In this document: one piece after another, positions 27,887-35,221 of the stretch
How the letters are laid out: each line of letters starts with the position of its first letter
Position numbering within the stretch: the stretch's first letter is position 1
From: Candidatus Gottesmanbacteria bacterium RIFCSPLOWO2_01_FULL_39_12b
GTDB lineage: Bacteria; Patescibacteriota; Microgenomatia; 2-02-FULL-39-11
Direction of reading: 5' to 3'
Assembly: GCA_001780955.1 (NCBI GenBank)
Contig: MFJR01000007.1
Location: 406,171-449,464 of the forward strand
DNA length: 43,294 bases
Made by a program: the position numbers and the translations under genes
Notes under the pieces: model-generated
The model's database searches: none
Told to the model about the DNA's origin: nothing
The model's input: only the letters and a program-made list of their open reading frames with translations

Positions 27887-28603
27887 TTAACTTACTTTAA
27901 TTAAATTATCTAATACTCTTAATAGATCCTTCTCTAGTTTACAGTTAAATATAACCTGTTCTTTTGACTTAGGATGCAGAAGACATAAGGTTGAGGCGTG
28001 TAAAAATAGACGCGGGCAAAATAATAAATCTTGCCGATACATCTTTTCCCCATTATATAATTTATCACTCACAACAGGAAAACCTAGATACTTTAAGTGT
28101 ATCCTGATTTGGTGTGTTCGTCCAGTATGAGGAGTAATTTCAAGGAACGAAAAAACTTGTTCGTTTAGGGAATATAACCCGATGGTTTTGAACGACGTCA
28201 GTGCTTGACGACCTGAATTTAAGACCCCATATTTCCGCCTGTTCCATGGAAGTCTGCCAACCGGTGCGTTTATTTCCCCTTCGGAAGCTTTAATTTCTCC
28301 ATGAACTAAAGTATGGTATTTTTTAATAACCGTTCTCTTGAAAAACTGTTCCTGTAAATAAATAAAATCTCCAGGATTTTTGGCGATAAGAAGAAGTCCC
28401 GATGTCTCTTTATCCAGTCTATGAACTATTCCTGCCCGATTATAGAAATTATTTTGTAAATGGTTGTTAGTAATCTGTAATCTCTTTTCTGCCCAGTCTT
28501 GAATTGTTTGCTCGGTGACGTTTTCCGATTTGTTGACAACGATCCCTGCCGGTTTATTAATTACAATTATATTATTGTCTTCAAAGATGATGGGGACGTC
28601 CAT
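27887..28603 (-). CDS. RluA-family RNA pseudouridine synthase
   Basis: A 238-residue enzyme of the RluA/RluD family: DNNIIVINKPAGIVVNKSE at the start, the catalytic aspartate in GIVHRLDKETSGLLLIAK, PVGRLPWNRRKYGV, and EITPHTGRTHQIRIHLKYLGFPVVSD. No S4 domain at the N terminus, which makes it shorter than RluD (about 320). It isomerises uridines in rRNA or tRNA; the target cannot be derived. It follows the DksA-like gene after 28 bases. Confidence 0.9.
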   Translation of the reverse strand: MDVPIIFEDNNIIVINKPAGIVVNKSENVTEQTIQDWAEKRLQITNNHLQNNFYNRAGIVHRLDKETSGLLLIAKNPGDFIYLQEQFFKRTVIKKYHTLVHGEIKASEGEINAPVGRLPWNRRKYGVLNSGRQALTSFKTIGLYSLNEQVFSFLEITPHTGRTHQIRIHLKYLGFPVVSDKLYNGEKMYRQDLLFCPRLFLHASTLCLLHPKSKEQVIFNCKLEKDLLRVLDNLIKVS

Positions 28604-28631
28604 TATTTCCTAATTAAAGAGGTTAAAAAGT

Positions 28632-28991
28632 TTATTTCTCTTTATTGCGTTCACAATGAACACATAATAACGCTGTCGGTTTTACAGCTAACCTGTCTGT
28701 ATCTATCATTTTCCCGCAGTTTAAACATTTACCATAGCTACCTTTATGTACCCTGTCTAATGCCTGTTCTATATCTTTTAAGTGCATTCTTAATTCCTTC
28801 TCCAAAGCTTCCATCCTTTCATGAGAACTCTCCTCCTTTGCCTCAGTATCCGAAGCTGCATTATCGATTAATCTCTCGGGATCAGAAAAGGGATCCTGTG
28901 CTTTCAAAGATAAAAGAGTGGTTTGAATTTTGTCCTTCTCCGCGTTTAGATGCTTTTTAATATCTGTCAGAATGTTTTGTGGATATTTCAT
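28632..28991 (-). CDS. DksA/TraR-type C4 zinc-finger protein
   Basis: 119 residues: an N-terminal helical hairpin rich in Glu and Lys (about residues 8-80) and a C-terminal zinc finger with CLNC (Cys89, Cys92) and CVHC (Cys110, Cys113) spaced as in TraR/DksA. Family members enter the secondary channel of RNA polymerase and alter initiation, some with ppGpp. The acidic residues at the tip of the hairpin are not obviously those of E. coli DksA, so activity in vivo is uncertain. Start overlaps the lgt stop by four bases. The place beside lgt and a RluA gene is, as I recall, usual in CPR genomes. Confidence 0.88.
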   Translation of the reverse strand: MKYPQNILTDIKKHLNAEKDKIQTTLLSLKAQDPFSDPERLIDNAASDTEAKEESSHERMEALEKELRMHLKDIEQALDRVHKGSYGKCLNCGKMIDTDRLAVKPTALLCVHCERNKEK

Positions 28992-29758
28992 AATGGCTTA
29001 TTTTGAGATAATAGTTTAATAATCTTTAAACGATGTATAAACGGTTTTAGTAACACTCCCATTATTAGTAATGCTACGATCTGTCTTATATTTAAACCAT
29101 ATAAGTATAGAGTGTTTATCTTCAAAAATTCAATAAGGAAAATAGTCAGAGCCACGGTTAAACTAAAAATACAAAAGATCGTTCCTTGAGGCCATTTTAT
29201 TCGTTGGATTCTTTTATAGATAATCACCAGGATTACTGACAATATCAAGTAAATTAACGATTCGTAGAACTCAGTCGGATGGCGTAACCCGGGTAAACCG
29301 ATTATTTTAACTCCAAGAAACACGCTTGTTTCTCGTCCATAGGCCGCCCCTCCTAACTGTTCTCCTATTTTAGCAAATACTAAGGCGAAACAGGCTGCCA
29401 GGGAAAATAAATCCAGAGTTTTCCAAAAGTCTAGTTTTTTCTTTTGAGTAACCCACCTCAGGTAAAGAAAACCGCCAATAAAGCCACCGAGCATTGATAA
29501 TCCTGGTGTATCACGGACCAAAAAATACCTGAGGATATTAGTGCCAAAATCGCTGAAATTAGAGATGATATAAACTAACCTGGCCGTTATTAGGGAAATA
29601 ACACTAAAACTTAAATATATATCCAAATATTCTTCTTCTTTAAGTTCTTCACGACCCAACTTCCAGATTATAAAAGTAGATAATACAAAAGCAACAGATA
29701 AGAAAAAACCAAACGCGTAAACATTAAAACTTCCGATAGTCCAAAGAATTGGTATCAT
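28988..29758 (-). CDS. lgt: Prolipoprotein diacylglyceryl transferase
   Basis: Membrane enzyme that attaches diacylglycerol from phosphatidylglycerol to the lipobox cysteine. 256 residues, seven helices. Signatures: YAFGFFLSVAFVLS near the start, SMLGGFIGGFLYLRW, GEQLGGAAYGRETS and the conserved GLRHPTEFYESLIYL. The usual GRxGNF segment is altered to KIGEQLGGAAYG, a variant seen in this family's distant members. No lspA is beside it. It begins 1 base after the MFS gene stop. Confidence 0.88.
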   Translation of the reverse strand: MIPILWTIGSFNVYAFGFFLSVAFVLSTFIIWKLGREELKEEEYLDIYLSFSVISLITARLVYIISNFSDFGTNILRYFLVRDTPGLSMLGGFIGGFLYLRWVTQKKKLDFWKTLDLFSLAACFALVFAKIGEQLGGAAYGRETSVFLGVKIIGLPGLRHPTEFYESLIYLILSVILVIIYKRIQRIKWPQGTIFCIFSLTVALTIFLIEFLKINTLYLYGLNIRQIVALLIMGVLLKPFIHRLKIIKLLSQNKPL

Positions 29759-29759
29759 A

Positions 29760-31010
29760 CTATAATTGTATATAATTTACTGATTTTTTTCTCTGTACAA
29801 TATGATAAAAACTTATAATAACTACAATACAGCCGATAACGAATAAAGAAGTTCTTACTCCAAAAATATCGGCGAGTAGTCCAGAAAAGACTACTGGAAT
29901 AAAAGAAACTCCTCCCGTAAGAGAAGTAAGCATACCATAAACTCTGCCTCTCATATTGCTTAAAGAATCCTCCTGCAGAATTGTGTTTGCTGGAACACTA
30001 ATCCAGGAATTAAAAAAGCCTAATAAAGTTAATATTACCATCGACAAAATTAGATTGTTAATAACTAAATTGGAAGCTAGATAGGGTACCAGTGACAAAA
30101 GTATTAAGGTAATTCCTGAGAATATAATCCCTGTAATAATTAGAGATCCTTTAAGAAATCGGGGTCCGTAAGCTCCTACCCAAAAAGCACCAATAATTAA
30201 ACCGGTTGCGGCAGGACCCATCACTAAAAAAGAGGAGTCATTTAAATCAATAGCTAAAACCCTATCGGAAAAACCAGGAGCCAAAACAGATAAAGTTACG
30301 ATAAGTACCTGGGAAAATGTCATCAGGATTAAACTCTGTTTAATTCGCTGGTTATTTTTTATAAAAGCAATTCCTTCATCTATAGTTTTCTTCAAAAAAT
30401 GGAGATTAAAATTATCAACGGAGAGATTTTTTACTGCCTTTAATTTAGGTAACTTGAAGACAAAGTACGATGCCAAAAACATTAATGTCGACATCAGTAA
30501 ATAAATATTTGTATGACCAAATATTTTAACCATCGGCCCGGACAAGATAAAACCAAAAACAGTAGAAAGATAAAAACTTATGGTGAATAAAGAATTTGCG
30601 GTCAACAACTCCGATTCGGATACCAGACTGGGTATTGAAGGGGCTTCAGCTGGTATAAAAAATTGAGTTACGATGGAGATAGAAATCGCTAAGATAAAAA
30701 GAAGGAACAGATATTTTGTAAATAGAAAAAAGGCAATTAATAAAAAGGCGCGAAAAAGATTACATAATATTAAAACCTTACGCTTGTCAAGATAATCTAC
30801 GAAACTTCCCGCAATTACTCCAAAGATGATCGAAGGTATCGCAAAAGATAAAAGCATTAATGAGACAACAATATTTGACCGGGTTTCTAAGTAGACTCTA
30901 AGAACTAAAACGAAATAGAGCATATTTAAGGAAACCTGTGAAGTAATTTGAGCTAACCATAACCTACGAAAATCTTTATTACCTAAAACAGTTATGAATG
31001 ATTTATTCAT
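29760..31010 (-). CDS. Major facilitator superfamily transporter
   Basis: 416 residues with 12 predicted membrane helices in two halves and a long central loop (about residues 185-225). N-terminal LGNKDFRRLWLAQITSQVS and the loop motif AGSFVDYLDKRKVLILCNLFRA (the MFS motif A position between helices 2 and 3) fit the MdfA/enterobactin-exporter-like group that exports drugs or siderophores. Later LQEDSLSNMRGRVYGMLTSL is also typical of this group. The substrate cannot be predicted. It lies between pepA and lgt with gaps of 10 and 1 bases. Confidence 0.85.
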   Translation of the reverse strand: MNKSFITVLGNKDFRRLWLAQITSQVSLNMLYFVLVLRVYLETRSNIVVSLMLLSFAIPSIIFGVIAGSFVDYLDKRKVLILCNLFRAFLLIAFFLFTKYLFLLFILAISISIVTQFFIPAEAPSIPSLVSESELLTANSLFTISFYLSTVFGFILSGPMVKIFGHTNIYLLMSTLMFLASYFVFKLPKLKAVKNLSVDNFNLHFLKKTIDEGIAFIKNNQRIKQSLILMTFSQVLIVTLSVLAPGFSDRVLAIDLNDSSFLVMGPAATGLIIGAFWVGAYGPRFLKGSLIITGIIFSGITLILLSLVPYLASNLVINNLILSMVILTLLGFFNSWISVPANTILQEDSLSNMRGRVYGMLTSLTGGVSFIPVVFSGLLADIFGVRTSLFVIGCIVVIISFYHIVQRKKSVNYIQL

Positions 31011-31020
31011 TTAAAATAAA

Positions 31021-32517
31021 TTATTTTGAAGATAAAAAGTTAAGAAGTAATCTTACTCCAAACCCTGTGCCTCCACGCGGAGTCAAGGGGGTATCAGTTT
31101 CTGCAAACGCTGGTCCGGCGATATCAAAATGTGCCCATTTAGTTTTACCAACAAATTCCTGTAAAAATAAAGCCGCGGTTATAGCCCCTCCATATTTACC
31201 CGTTTGGATATTTTTGATATCTGAAACCCCGCTTTTGATCAACTCTTTATATTCTTTTACCAACGGCATCCTCCAGATATTTTCTCCTGTTAATTCTGCC
31301 GATTTTTGAAGCTGTGAGGCAAGAAGCTCATCATTTACCCATAAACCGGCGATATCCTGTCCTAAGGCAACCATACACGCTCCGGTAAGAGTAGCCAGGT
31401 CAATAATTTCATCAGGCTTTTCCTTTATAACCGCATATGATATTGCGTCCGCGAGAGTTAATCTTCCTTCTGCATCCGTATTTAATACCTCTATCGTCTT
31501 CTTATTCATGGCCGTCAAAATATCTCCTGGTTTAACCGCTTTTCCGGAAGGCATATTCTCACAGGCGGCAATGATTCCCGTGACTTCTAGATCAATATTG
31601 GCCTCTTTTAGTACACTGAATACGGCTAAAATAACTGCGGCTCCTGACATGTCAAGTTTCATCGTTTCCATATTTTCCGCCGATTTTAAAGATAGACCAC
31701 CGGTATCAAAGGTAATCCCCTTCCCTATTATGACTACTTTTTTCCTTGATTTTTGGGGCTTATAATGTAAACGAATAAATTTCGGCTCCTCTGCGCTTCC
31801 GGCTGAAACCCCTAAAAAAGCCCCCATACCTAATTTTATTAACTCCTCTTTTTCTAAAACAGTGACCTTTGTAATCCCTTTTGCGTCGTTTCCGATTGAC
31901 TTTGCAAGATTAGCCAAATATGAAGGCGTGGTCACGGCGGCCGGCTCGTTGACTAGATCCCGGGCAAACAAAACAGCTTTTGCAGAATAACGTGCAATAT
32001 TTAGCCCTTCTTCACATCTTGCCAGTTTATTTGGCATTACCTGTAAAATAACCTCCTCGAGATTTCTATTCCTGTTTTGTTCTCCCTCGCTTTTATATTT
32101 CATAAATCGGTATGAAGCAAGTTCTACCGATTCTATAATCGAAGCCGTAACAAGAGGAGCTGACAATCTTTCCAGCCATATTGGTGGAATCACTAATGCT
32201 ATCTTTGCTGGCTTAAACTCATTAATTTTCCTGATCGTTGAGGCAATACACTTCTGTATCTGGTAATAACTGAAAATTTCTTCGGTCCCAACTCCGGCAA
32301 TCAATAATTTATAAGCAGCTAGATATCCATGCGGGGCAACGACTAAAAACTCTCCATCTTTTGCCTCAAACTTTTCTTTATTTTTGGATTTCTCAAGTAA
32401 AGATATGAGTTCTTTCGGCAAAAAGGGGAGATCGATATTTTGTTTATCACTACTAAATACGGTCAAGACATCTACGTCTAATTTTGCCACTGCACTTGAT
32501 TTTAATAGAAATTTCAT
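31021..32517 (-). CDS. pepA: Leucyl aminopeptidase, M17 family
   Basis: Cytosolic two-metal exopeptidase, hexamer in the family. 498 residues: N-terminal macro-like domain (about 1-160) and catalytic domain with IGKGITFDTGGLSLK (Lys and Asp metal ligands), MKLDMSGAAVIL and the signature NTDAEGRLTLADAI. All expected ligands are present. The E. coli homologue also binds DNA as Xer accessory factor at cer-type sites; with a Xer gene in the same window this is a curiosity, not evidence. Promoter TTGACT, 17 bases, TTAAAC (32570-32542) gives an 18-base leader, divergent from the tRNA locus. Confidence 0.95.
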   Translation of the reverse strand: MKFLLKSSAVAKLDVDVLTVFSSDKQNIDLPFLPKELISLLEKSKNKEKFEAKDGEFLVVAPHGYLAAYKLLIAGVGTEEIFSYYQIQKCIASTIRKINEFKPAKIALVIPPIWLERLSAPLVTASIIESVELASYRFMKYKSEGEQNRNRNLEEVILQVMPNKLARCEEGLNIARYSAKAVLFARDLVNEPAAVTTPSYLANLAKSIGNDAKGITKVTVLEKEELIKLGMGAFLGVSAGSAEEPKFIRLHYKPQKSRKKVVIIGKGITFDTGGLSLKSAENMETMKLDMSGAAVILAVFSVLKEANIDLEVTGIIAACENMPSGKAVKPGDILTAMNKKTIEVLNTDAEGRLTLADAISYAVIKEKPDEIIDLATLTGACMVALGQDIAGLWVNDELLASQLQKSAELTGENIWRMPLVKEYKELIKSGVSDIKNIQTGKYGGAITAALFLQEFVGKTKWAHFDIAGPAFAETDTPLTPRGGTGFGVRLLLNFLSSK

Positions 32518-32528
32518 AATTCTATTAT

Positions 32529-32558
32529 TTGACTTAAGTTAGTTTAACAAAATATAAT
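32529..32558 (+). promoter_or_regulatory. Promoter of the tRNA-Leu locus
   Basis: TTGACT (32529-32534), 18 bases, TATAAT (32553-32558); predicted start about 32565, that is 13 bases before the 5' tRNA-like fragment. The RNA would therefore include both the fragments and the intact tRNA-Leu. Confidence 0.55.
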
Positions 32559-32570
32559 CAGATGAGTCAA
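32542..32570 (-). promoter_or_regulatory. pepA promoter
   Basis: On the minus strand: TTGACT (32570-32565), 17 bases, TTAAAC (32547-32542). It overlaps the divergent tRNA promoter almost completely, so the two probably compete for RNA polymerase. Confidence 0.5.
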
Positions 32571-32577
32571 CCAGTAG

Positions 32578-32606
32578 GCCGCGATGGTGGAATTGGGCAG
32601 ACCACG
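32578..32606 (+). pseudogene. 5' part of a second tRNA-Leu (acceptor strand and D arm)
   Basis: GCCGCGA (32578-32584) would be the 5' acceptor strand, TG positions 8-9, then D stem GTGG/CCAC (32587-32590 and 32602-32605) with an 11-base loop AATTGGGCAGA and G26. The sequence stops being tRNA-like after this base; after AAAT the intact tRNA-Leu(CAA) begins. The acceptor strand pairs at 6 of 7 positions with TGGCGGC at 32794-32800, about 190 bases away. Either one half of an interrupted gene or a remnant from recombination between tandem tRNA-Leu genes. Confidence 0.6.
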
Positions 32607-32610
32607 AAAT

Positions 32611-32696
32611 GGGCAAGTGCTGGAATTGGCAGACAGGCAAGTCTCAAAAACTTGTGGTATGAAAATACCGTGAGGGTTCGACTCCCTCCTTGCCCA
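32611..32696 (+). tRNA. tRNA-Leu (anticodon CAA)
   Basis: An 86-base class II tRNA. Acceptor GGGCAAG pairs with CTTGCCC (7 of 7); D loop AATTGGCAGA; anticodon stem CAAGT/ACTTG with loop CTCAAAA, anticodon CAA; long variable arm with TGGTAT/ATACCG stem; T arm GAGGG-TTCGACT-CCCTC; discriminator A. CCA is not encoded (ACAC follows). All parts are intact, so it should read UUG codons. It lies inside the frame of another, split tRNA-Leu. Confidence 0.92.
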
Positions 32697-32700
32697 CACG

Positions 32701-32804
32701 TGGCAGGCACGCAGGTTTAGGACGTTAGACGAAGTCTTTACGTCCTCTCAAAAACCTGTCCCGATTGAATCGGGGTGTCGGTTCGACTCCGACTGGCGGC
32801 ACCA
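32701..32804 (+). pseudogene. 3' part of a second tRNA-Leu with a hairpin in the anticodon loop
   Basis: After TGGCAGGCACG, which looks like the 3' half of a D arm, come an anticodon stem CAGGT (32712-32716) and ACCTG (32754-32758), variable arm with CCCGAT/ATCGGG, T arm GTCGG-TTCGACT-CCGAC, acceptor strand TGGCGGC, A and an encoded CCA (32802-32804). The anticodon loop is 37 bases instead of 7 and holds the hairpin AGGACG/CGTCCT (32719-32746). Reading from the left gives a UAG loop (TTTAGGA), from the right a CAA loop (CTCAAAA). No 5' acceptor strand lies next to it; the only partner is at 32578. Without splicing it cannot be a normal tRNA. Confidence 0.6.
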
Positions 32805-32816
32805 CAGTCAAACTTT

Positions 32817-32892
32817 GTGGGTCAGGACTCAACGCCGCCCATTGATTTTGCGTGCCAGAGATAAAACAAGAGAAGAGACACGCTTGACCCAC
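32817..32892. other. Long-range stem after the tRNA locus, possible structured RNA
   Basis: GTGGGTCAGG (32817-32826) pairs with CTTGACCCAC (32883-32892) over 10 bp with one G-U; inside, CGTG (32851-32854) pairs with CACG (32879-32882), directly stacked on the outer stem. The left single-stranded part is about 24 bases. It has no T-arm sequence, so it is not another tRNA. It could be a processing signal or small RNA at the 3' end of the tRNA transcript. The whole stretch 32805-32931 has no gene. Confidence 0.35.
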
Positions 32893-32931
32893 TCTACCGA
32901 TCCCCGCGCGTGTTGAAATGGTACCCCCCAG

Positions 32932-33693
32932 TTACCTTTGTAGTCCTTCAGGGTCAACCTCATACCTGATTTGCGGCGCGGGTCCAATAGGCGTTCTTTG
33001 AACAGGACGATAAAAGAAACGATTATATTCTGCGAAACCGATAAGAAAAACAACAATCACTAATAATTCAAAAAGAATAGATCCCAAAAGAACGTACAAG
33101 AAAGATTTAGTTCCTGGTTTGTAACCTGAGCTTAAATGAAACCTATTAAGCAACAATGTTATTATCAAAGGCCCTGCCTGGAGAGCTACATAGATCGACA
33201 AAATTTCTAGGGACCAGGACACAAAGTAAAATGGGTGTGGAGAACGGATAAGGAATCCAGAGAAAAAGAACGGAATCAAACCACCGTGTTTAATAGAAAC
33301 CCCGCCCTCTAAAAAACCATAAAGAATTTGTGGGAATAATAATCCGGTCAGATAGAAGAGGGGAATAAAGCCTAAACTAACAAGGGAAATCAACATAATA
33401 TTTTTAAAGATGTTTCTTTCTTGCTGTTGGGAAATAAGATAAACATGAATTAAAAATAAGACTACGTATAGACTAAATTCGAATGCGACTTGATTTAACG
33501 TCGTAGTGTTCAGAACACAGTTTTCCCATCCCGACTCTTTTATTCCCCATCTGAAGGCAAGGCCGCTAGTATCTCCAACAATAACTTTTGCACAATAAAG
33601 ATTAAAACCCCTTGTTCCTATAAAAAGAGCGATTATGAAACTCAATAAAAACCCAAGCAACGATAACTTAAGTAACTTTGACATTTGTTTCAT
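32932..33693 (-). CDS. Hypothetical polytopic membrane protein
   Basis: 253 residues with about six hydrophobic helices; the first (LLKLSLLGFLLSFIIALFIG) is followed by an external segment containing two cysteines (LYCAKVIVGD and WENCVLNTT) that could form a disulfide. Basic, proline-rich tail (RPVQRTPIGPAPQIRYEV) in the cytosol. No enzymatic motif. It overlaps the preceding gene by four bases (ATGA), so the two are coupled. Not recognised. Its position next to an irregular tRNA locus is where an acquired segment would be expected, but its base composition is not obviously different. Confidence 0.65.
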   Translation of the reverse strand: MKQMSKLLKLSLLGFLLSFIIALFIGTRGFNLYCAKVIVGDTSGLAFRWGIKESGWENCVLNTTTLNQVAFEFSLYVVLFLIHVYLISQQQERNIFKNIMLISLVSLGFIPLFYLTGLLFPQILYGFLEGGVSIKHGGLIPFFFSGFLIRSPHPFYFVSWSLEILSIYVALQAGPLIITLLLNRFHLSSGYKPGTKSFLYVLLGSILFELLVIVVFLIGFAEYNRFFYRPVQRTPIGPAPQIRYEVDPEGLQR

Positions 33694-34382
33694 TGATAAT
33701 TAGACAGAAAAAATCTTCCCAGGGATGTTTTTATGTTCTCTCCAATTAAATTAAAGGCTGCCATTAAGCTGTATGTGGGGTATTCGTTTGATTTTGGGAT
33801 TTCTGAATTACTATTATTTACGCTATTGGTCTTCTCTGACAATGAACAAAAAATTACCCAGTTAAGACTGGTATGATAGTTATATATTCTTTCTCCAATT
33901 TCAAAAATGATCAAGTATCCTGGAGTTATCACCTGGGCATAATATTTCCCTTTTTCGGGACAACCTAAGCTGGTATCTGACCAAGTTCTTTCAATGGTGT
34001 TATTAACGAATATCTCTTCTATCTTTATTCCTAACCTTTCAGAAAGATCAGCTTTTGCTAAAGTAATTAATTCTTCAATTGATTTCCACTTTTTTGGTTT
34101 TTCTGGCGTAGAATTTTTAGGAGAAGAGGGATTCGTTAGAACTGGTACTACGCCAGTAGCAGTAAGAGCGGGAATTTTATCTGATATTTTTAGCTCCAAT
34201 TGGGGTGGCAAAAGTTTACCGATCCTCTCAAAACTAGTGTCAGATGGAAGAATCTTTTCCTCAGTCGTAAAACCTAAGGTCGGGGGTCTAATCTTATCTT
34301 TAATCTCAAATGCAAAAGAATACCAAGGAAGAGAAAGAGCAAGAAAAAATAACACAATGTTTGAGTAAACAATTCGTCTCAT
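33690..34382 (-). CDS. Secreted protein with a conserved SLGCP-type domain
   Basis: 230 residues: a signal peptide (VLFFLALSLPWYSFAF), a Pro/Ser/Thr-rich linker of about 80 residues, a helical part (ITLAKADLSERLGIKIEEI), then TWSDTSLGCPEKGKYYAQV, TPGYLIIFEIGERI and YNYHTSLNWVIFC. The last motifs (Trp-x-Asp-x-SLGCP, Tyr-Ala-Gln-Val, Pro-Gly-Tyr, Tyr-His-Thr, final Cys) make a small disulfide-linked domain known from many secreted bacterial proteins of unknown function. An amphipathic tail follows. It is coupled to the membrane protein gene after it; the two may form an envelope complex. Confidence 0.65.
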   Translation of the reverse strand: MRRIVYSNIVLFFLALSLPWYSFAFEIKDKIRPPTLGFTTEEKILPSDTSFERIGKLLPPQLELKISDKIPALTATGVVPVLTNPSSPKNSTPEKPKKWKSIEELITLAKADLSERLGIKIEEIFVNNTIERTWSDTSLGCPEKGKYYAQVITPGYLIIFEIGERIYNYHTSLNWVIFCSLSEKTNSVNNSNSEIPKSNEYPTYSLMAAFNLIGENIKTSLGRFFLSNYQ

Positions 34383-34509
34383 AGTATTTTTAAAATACCT
34401 TAATTTACAGATAAAAATCCACCTTTATTTTACCACAATTTTGACATCTGTGTGGGACGGGGGGCTATAGGGGTGGGATAATGACTGTTTATTCTTTCTC
34501 CGTTTTTTA

Positions 34510-34523
34510 TTTTCGCGCGAAAA
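34510..34523. repeat. 14-bp perfect palindrome
   Basis: TTTTCGCGCGAAAA is in the 212-base gap between divergent genes, 72 bases before the small membrane protein gene. An operator is possible; a chance event in AT-rich DNA is less likely because of the central CGCGCG. The rest of the gap (34383-34594) shows a TTGACA near 34440 and a TAAAAT near 34560, with no good partner boxes. Confidence 0.35.
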
Positions 34524-34594
34524 ATTTTGCGGAGCTAACAATTTTTACGAGTTTTTGATAAAATATGTTCGAGCTTTGTTGAAAGCTGAATTAA

Positions 34595-35221
34595 ATGTCA
34601 ATCAAAATCTTAAAATCGATAAATAATCTTCTTTTAGTATTACTATTACTAATACTCATTTTTGCTATTGTAGTATACCTTGGAATTCTACCTAAAAACT
34701 TTCTCTTTTTTCATATGGAATTCTTTGGTAGGTTTTATGAAAGAGCTTTATCGTACCTGCTATTTGGTATTCCTCTAATTTATTTTTCCAGGAGATATAT
34801 TAAAATTAAAAAAAACGCGGAATTAATTATTTTATTGGTTTTTTTGAATTTTCTTCTTGACGGCTTGGGAAATTTATTCGGCTGGTATAGTATCGGCAAC
34901 CAATACTCATCAGTTTGGTATGATAAATCGGTCCATTTAACCGGAGGAATAATTTACACGAGTGTCTTTTACATGATATTAATTAATTATTTCTCTTCTC
35001 AAAATAATTTCTTAATCCTTCTTACAGCATTTGGACTCAGTTTTGCTTTAGGTACCCTTTTCGGAGTTGGAGAATATCTCTCTGATAAGTATTTTAAAAC
35101 ATATATGGTTGGGGGTCTCGAGGATTCAATCGGTGATAATATTTTTGACTTTTTAGGTAGTATTACAGGATCAGCTATACTTTATCTTACTCTCTTTTCT
35201 TCTCAACACCATAAAACCTGA
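34595..35221 (+). CDS. Small integral membrane protein, YjdF/DUF2238-like
   Basis: 208 residues with about six helices. Conserved-looking polar residues are in helix ends: NFLLDGLGNLFGWYS, SSVWYDKSVHLTGGIIY, TLFGVGEYLSDKYF and GLEDSIGDNIFDFLGSI. The order Asp, then Asp-x-x-x-His-x-x-Gly-Gly, Glu, then Asp-x-x-x-Asp is that of the DUF2238 (YjdF) group of membrane proteins with unknown role; I am moderately sure of that. The 3' end overlaps the convergent dnaB gene by 35 bases. Confidence 0.6.
   Translation: MSIKILKSINNLLLVLLLLILIFAIVVYLGILPKNFLFFHMEFFGRFYERALSYLLFGIPLIYFSRRYIKIKKNAELIILLVFLNFLLDGLGNLFGWYSIGNQYSSVWYDKSVHLTGGIIYTSVFYMILINYFSSQNNFLILLTAFGLSFALGTLFGVGEYLSDKYFKTYMVGGLEDSIGDNIFDFLGSITGSAILYLTLFSSQHHKT

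Noticed and set aside
32829-33056. A 75-codon minus-strand frame overlapping the end of the hypothetical membrane protein gene
   Set aside because: It is in another frame of a better supported gene and runs through the stem-loop after the tRNA locus; no start signal.
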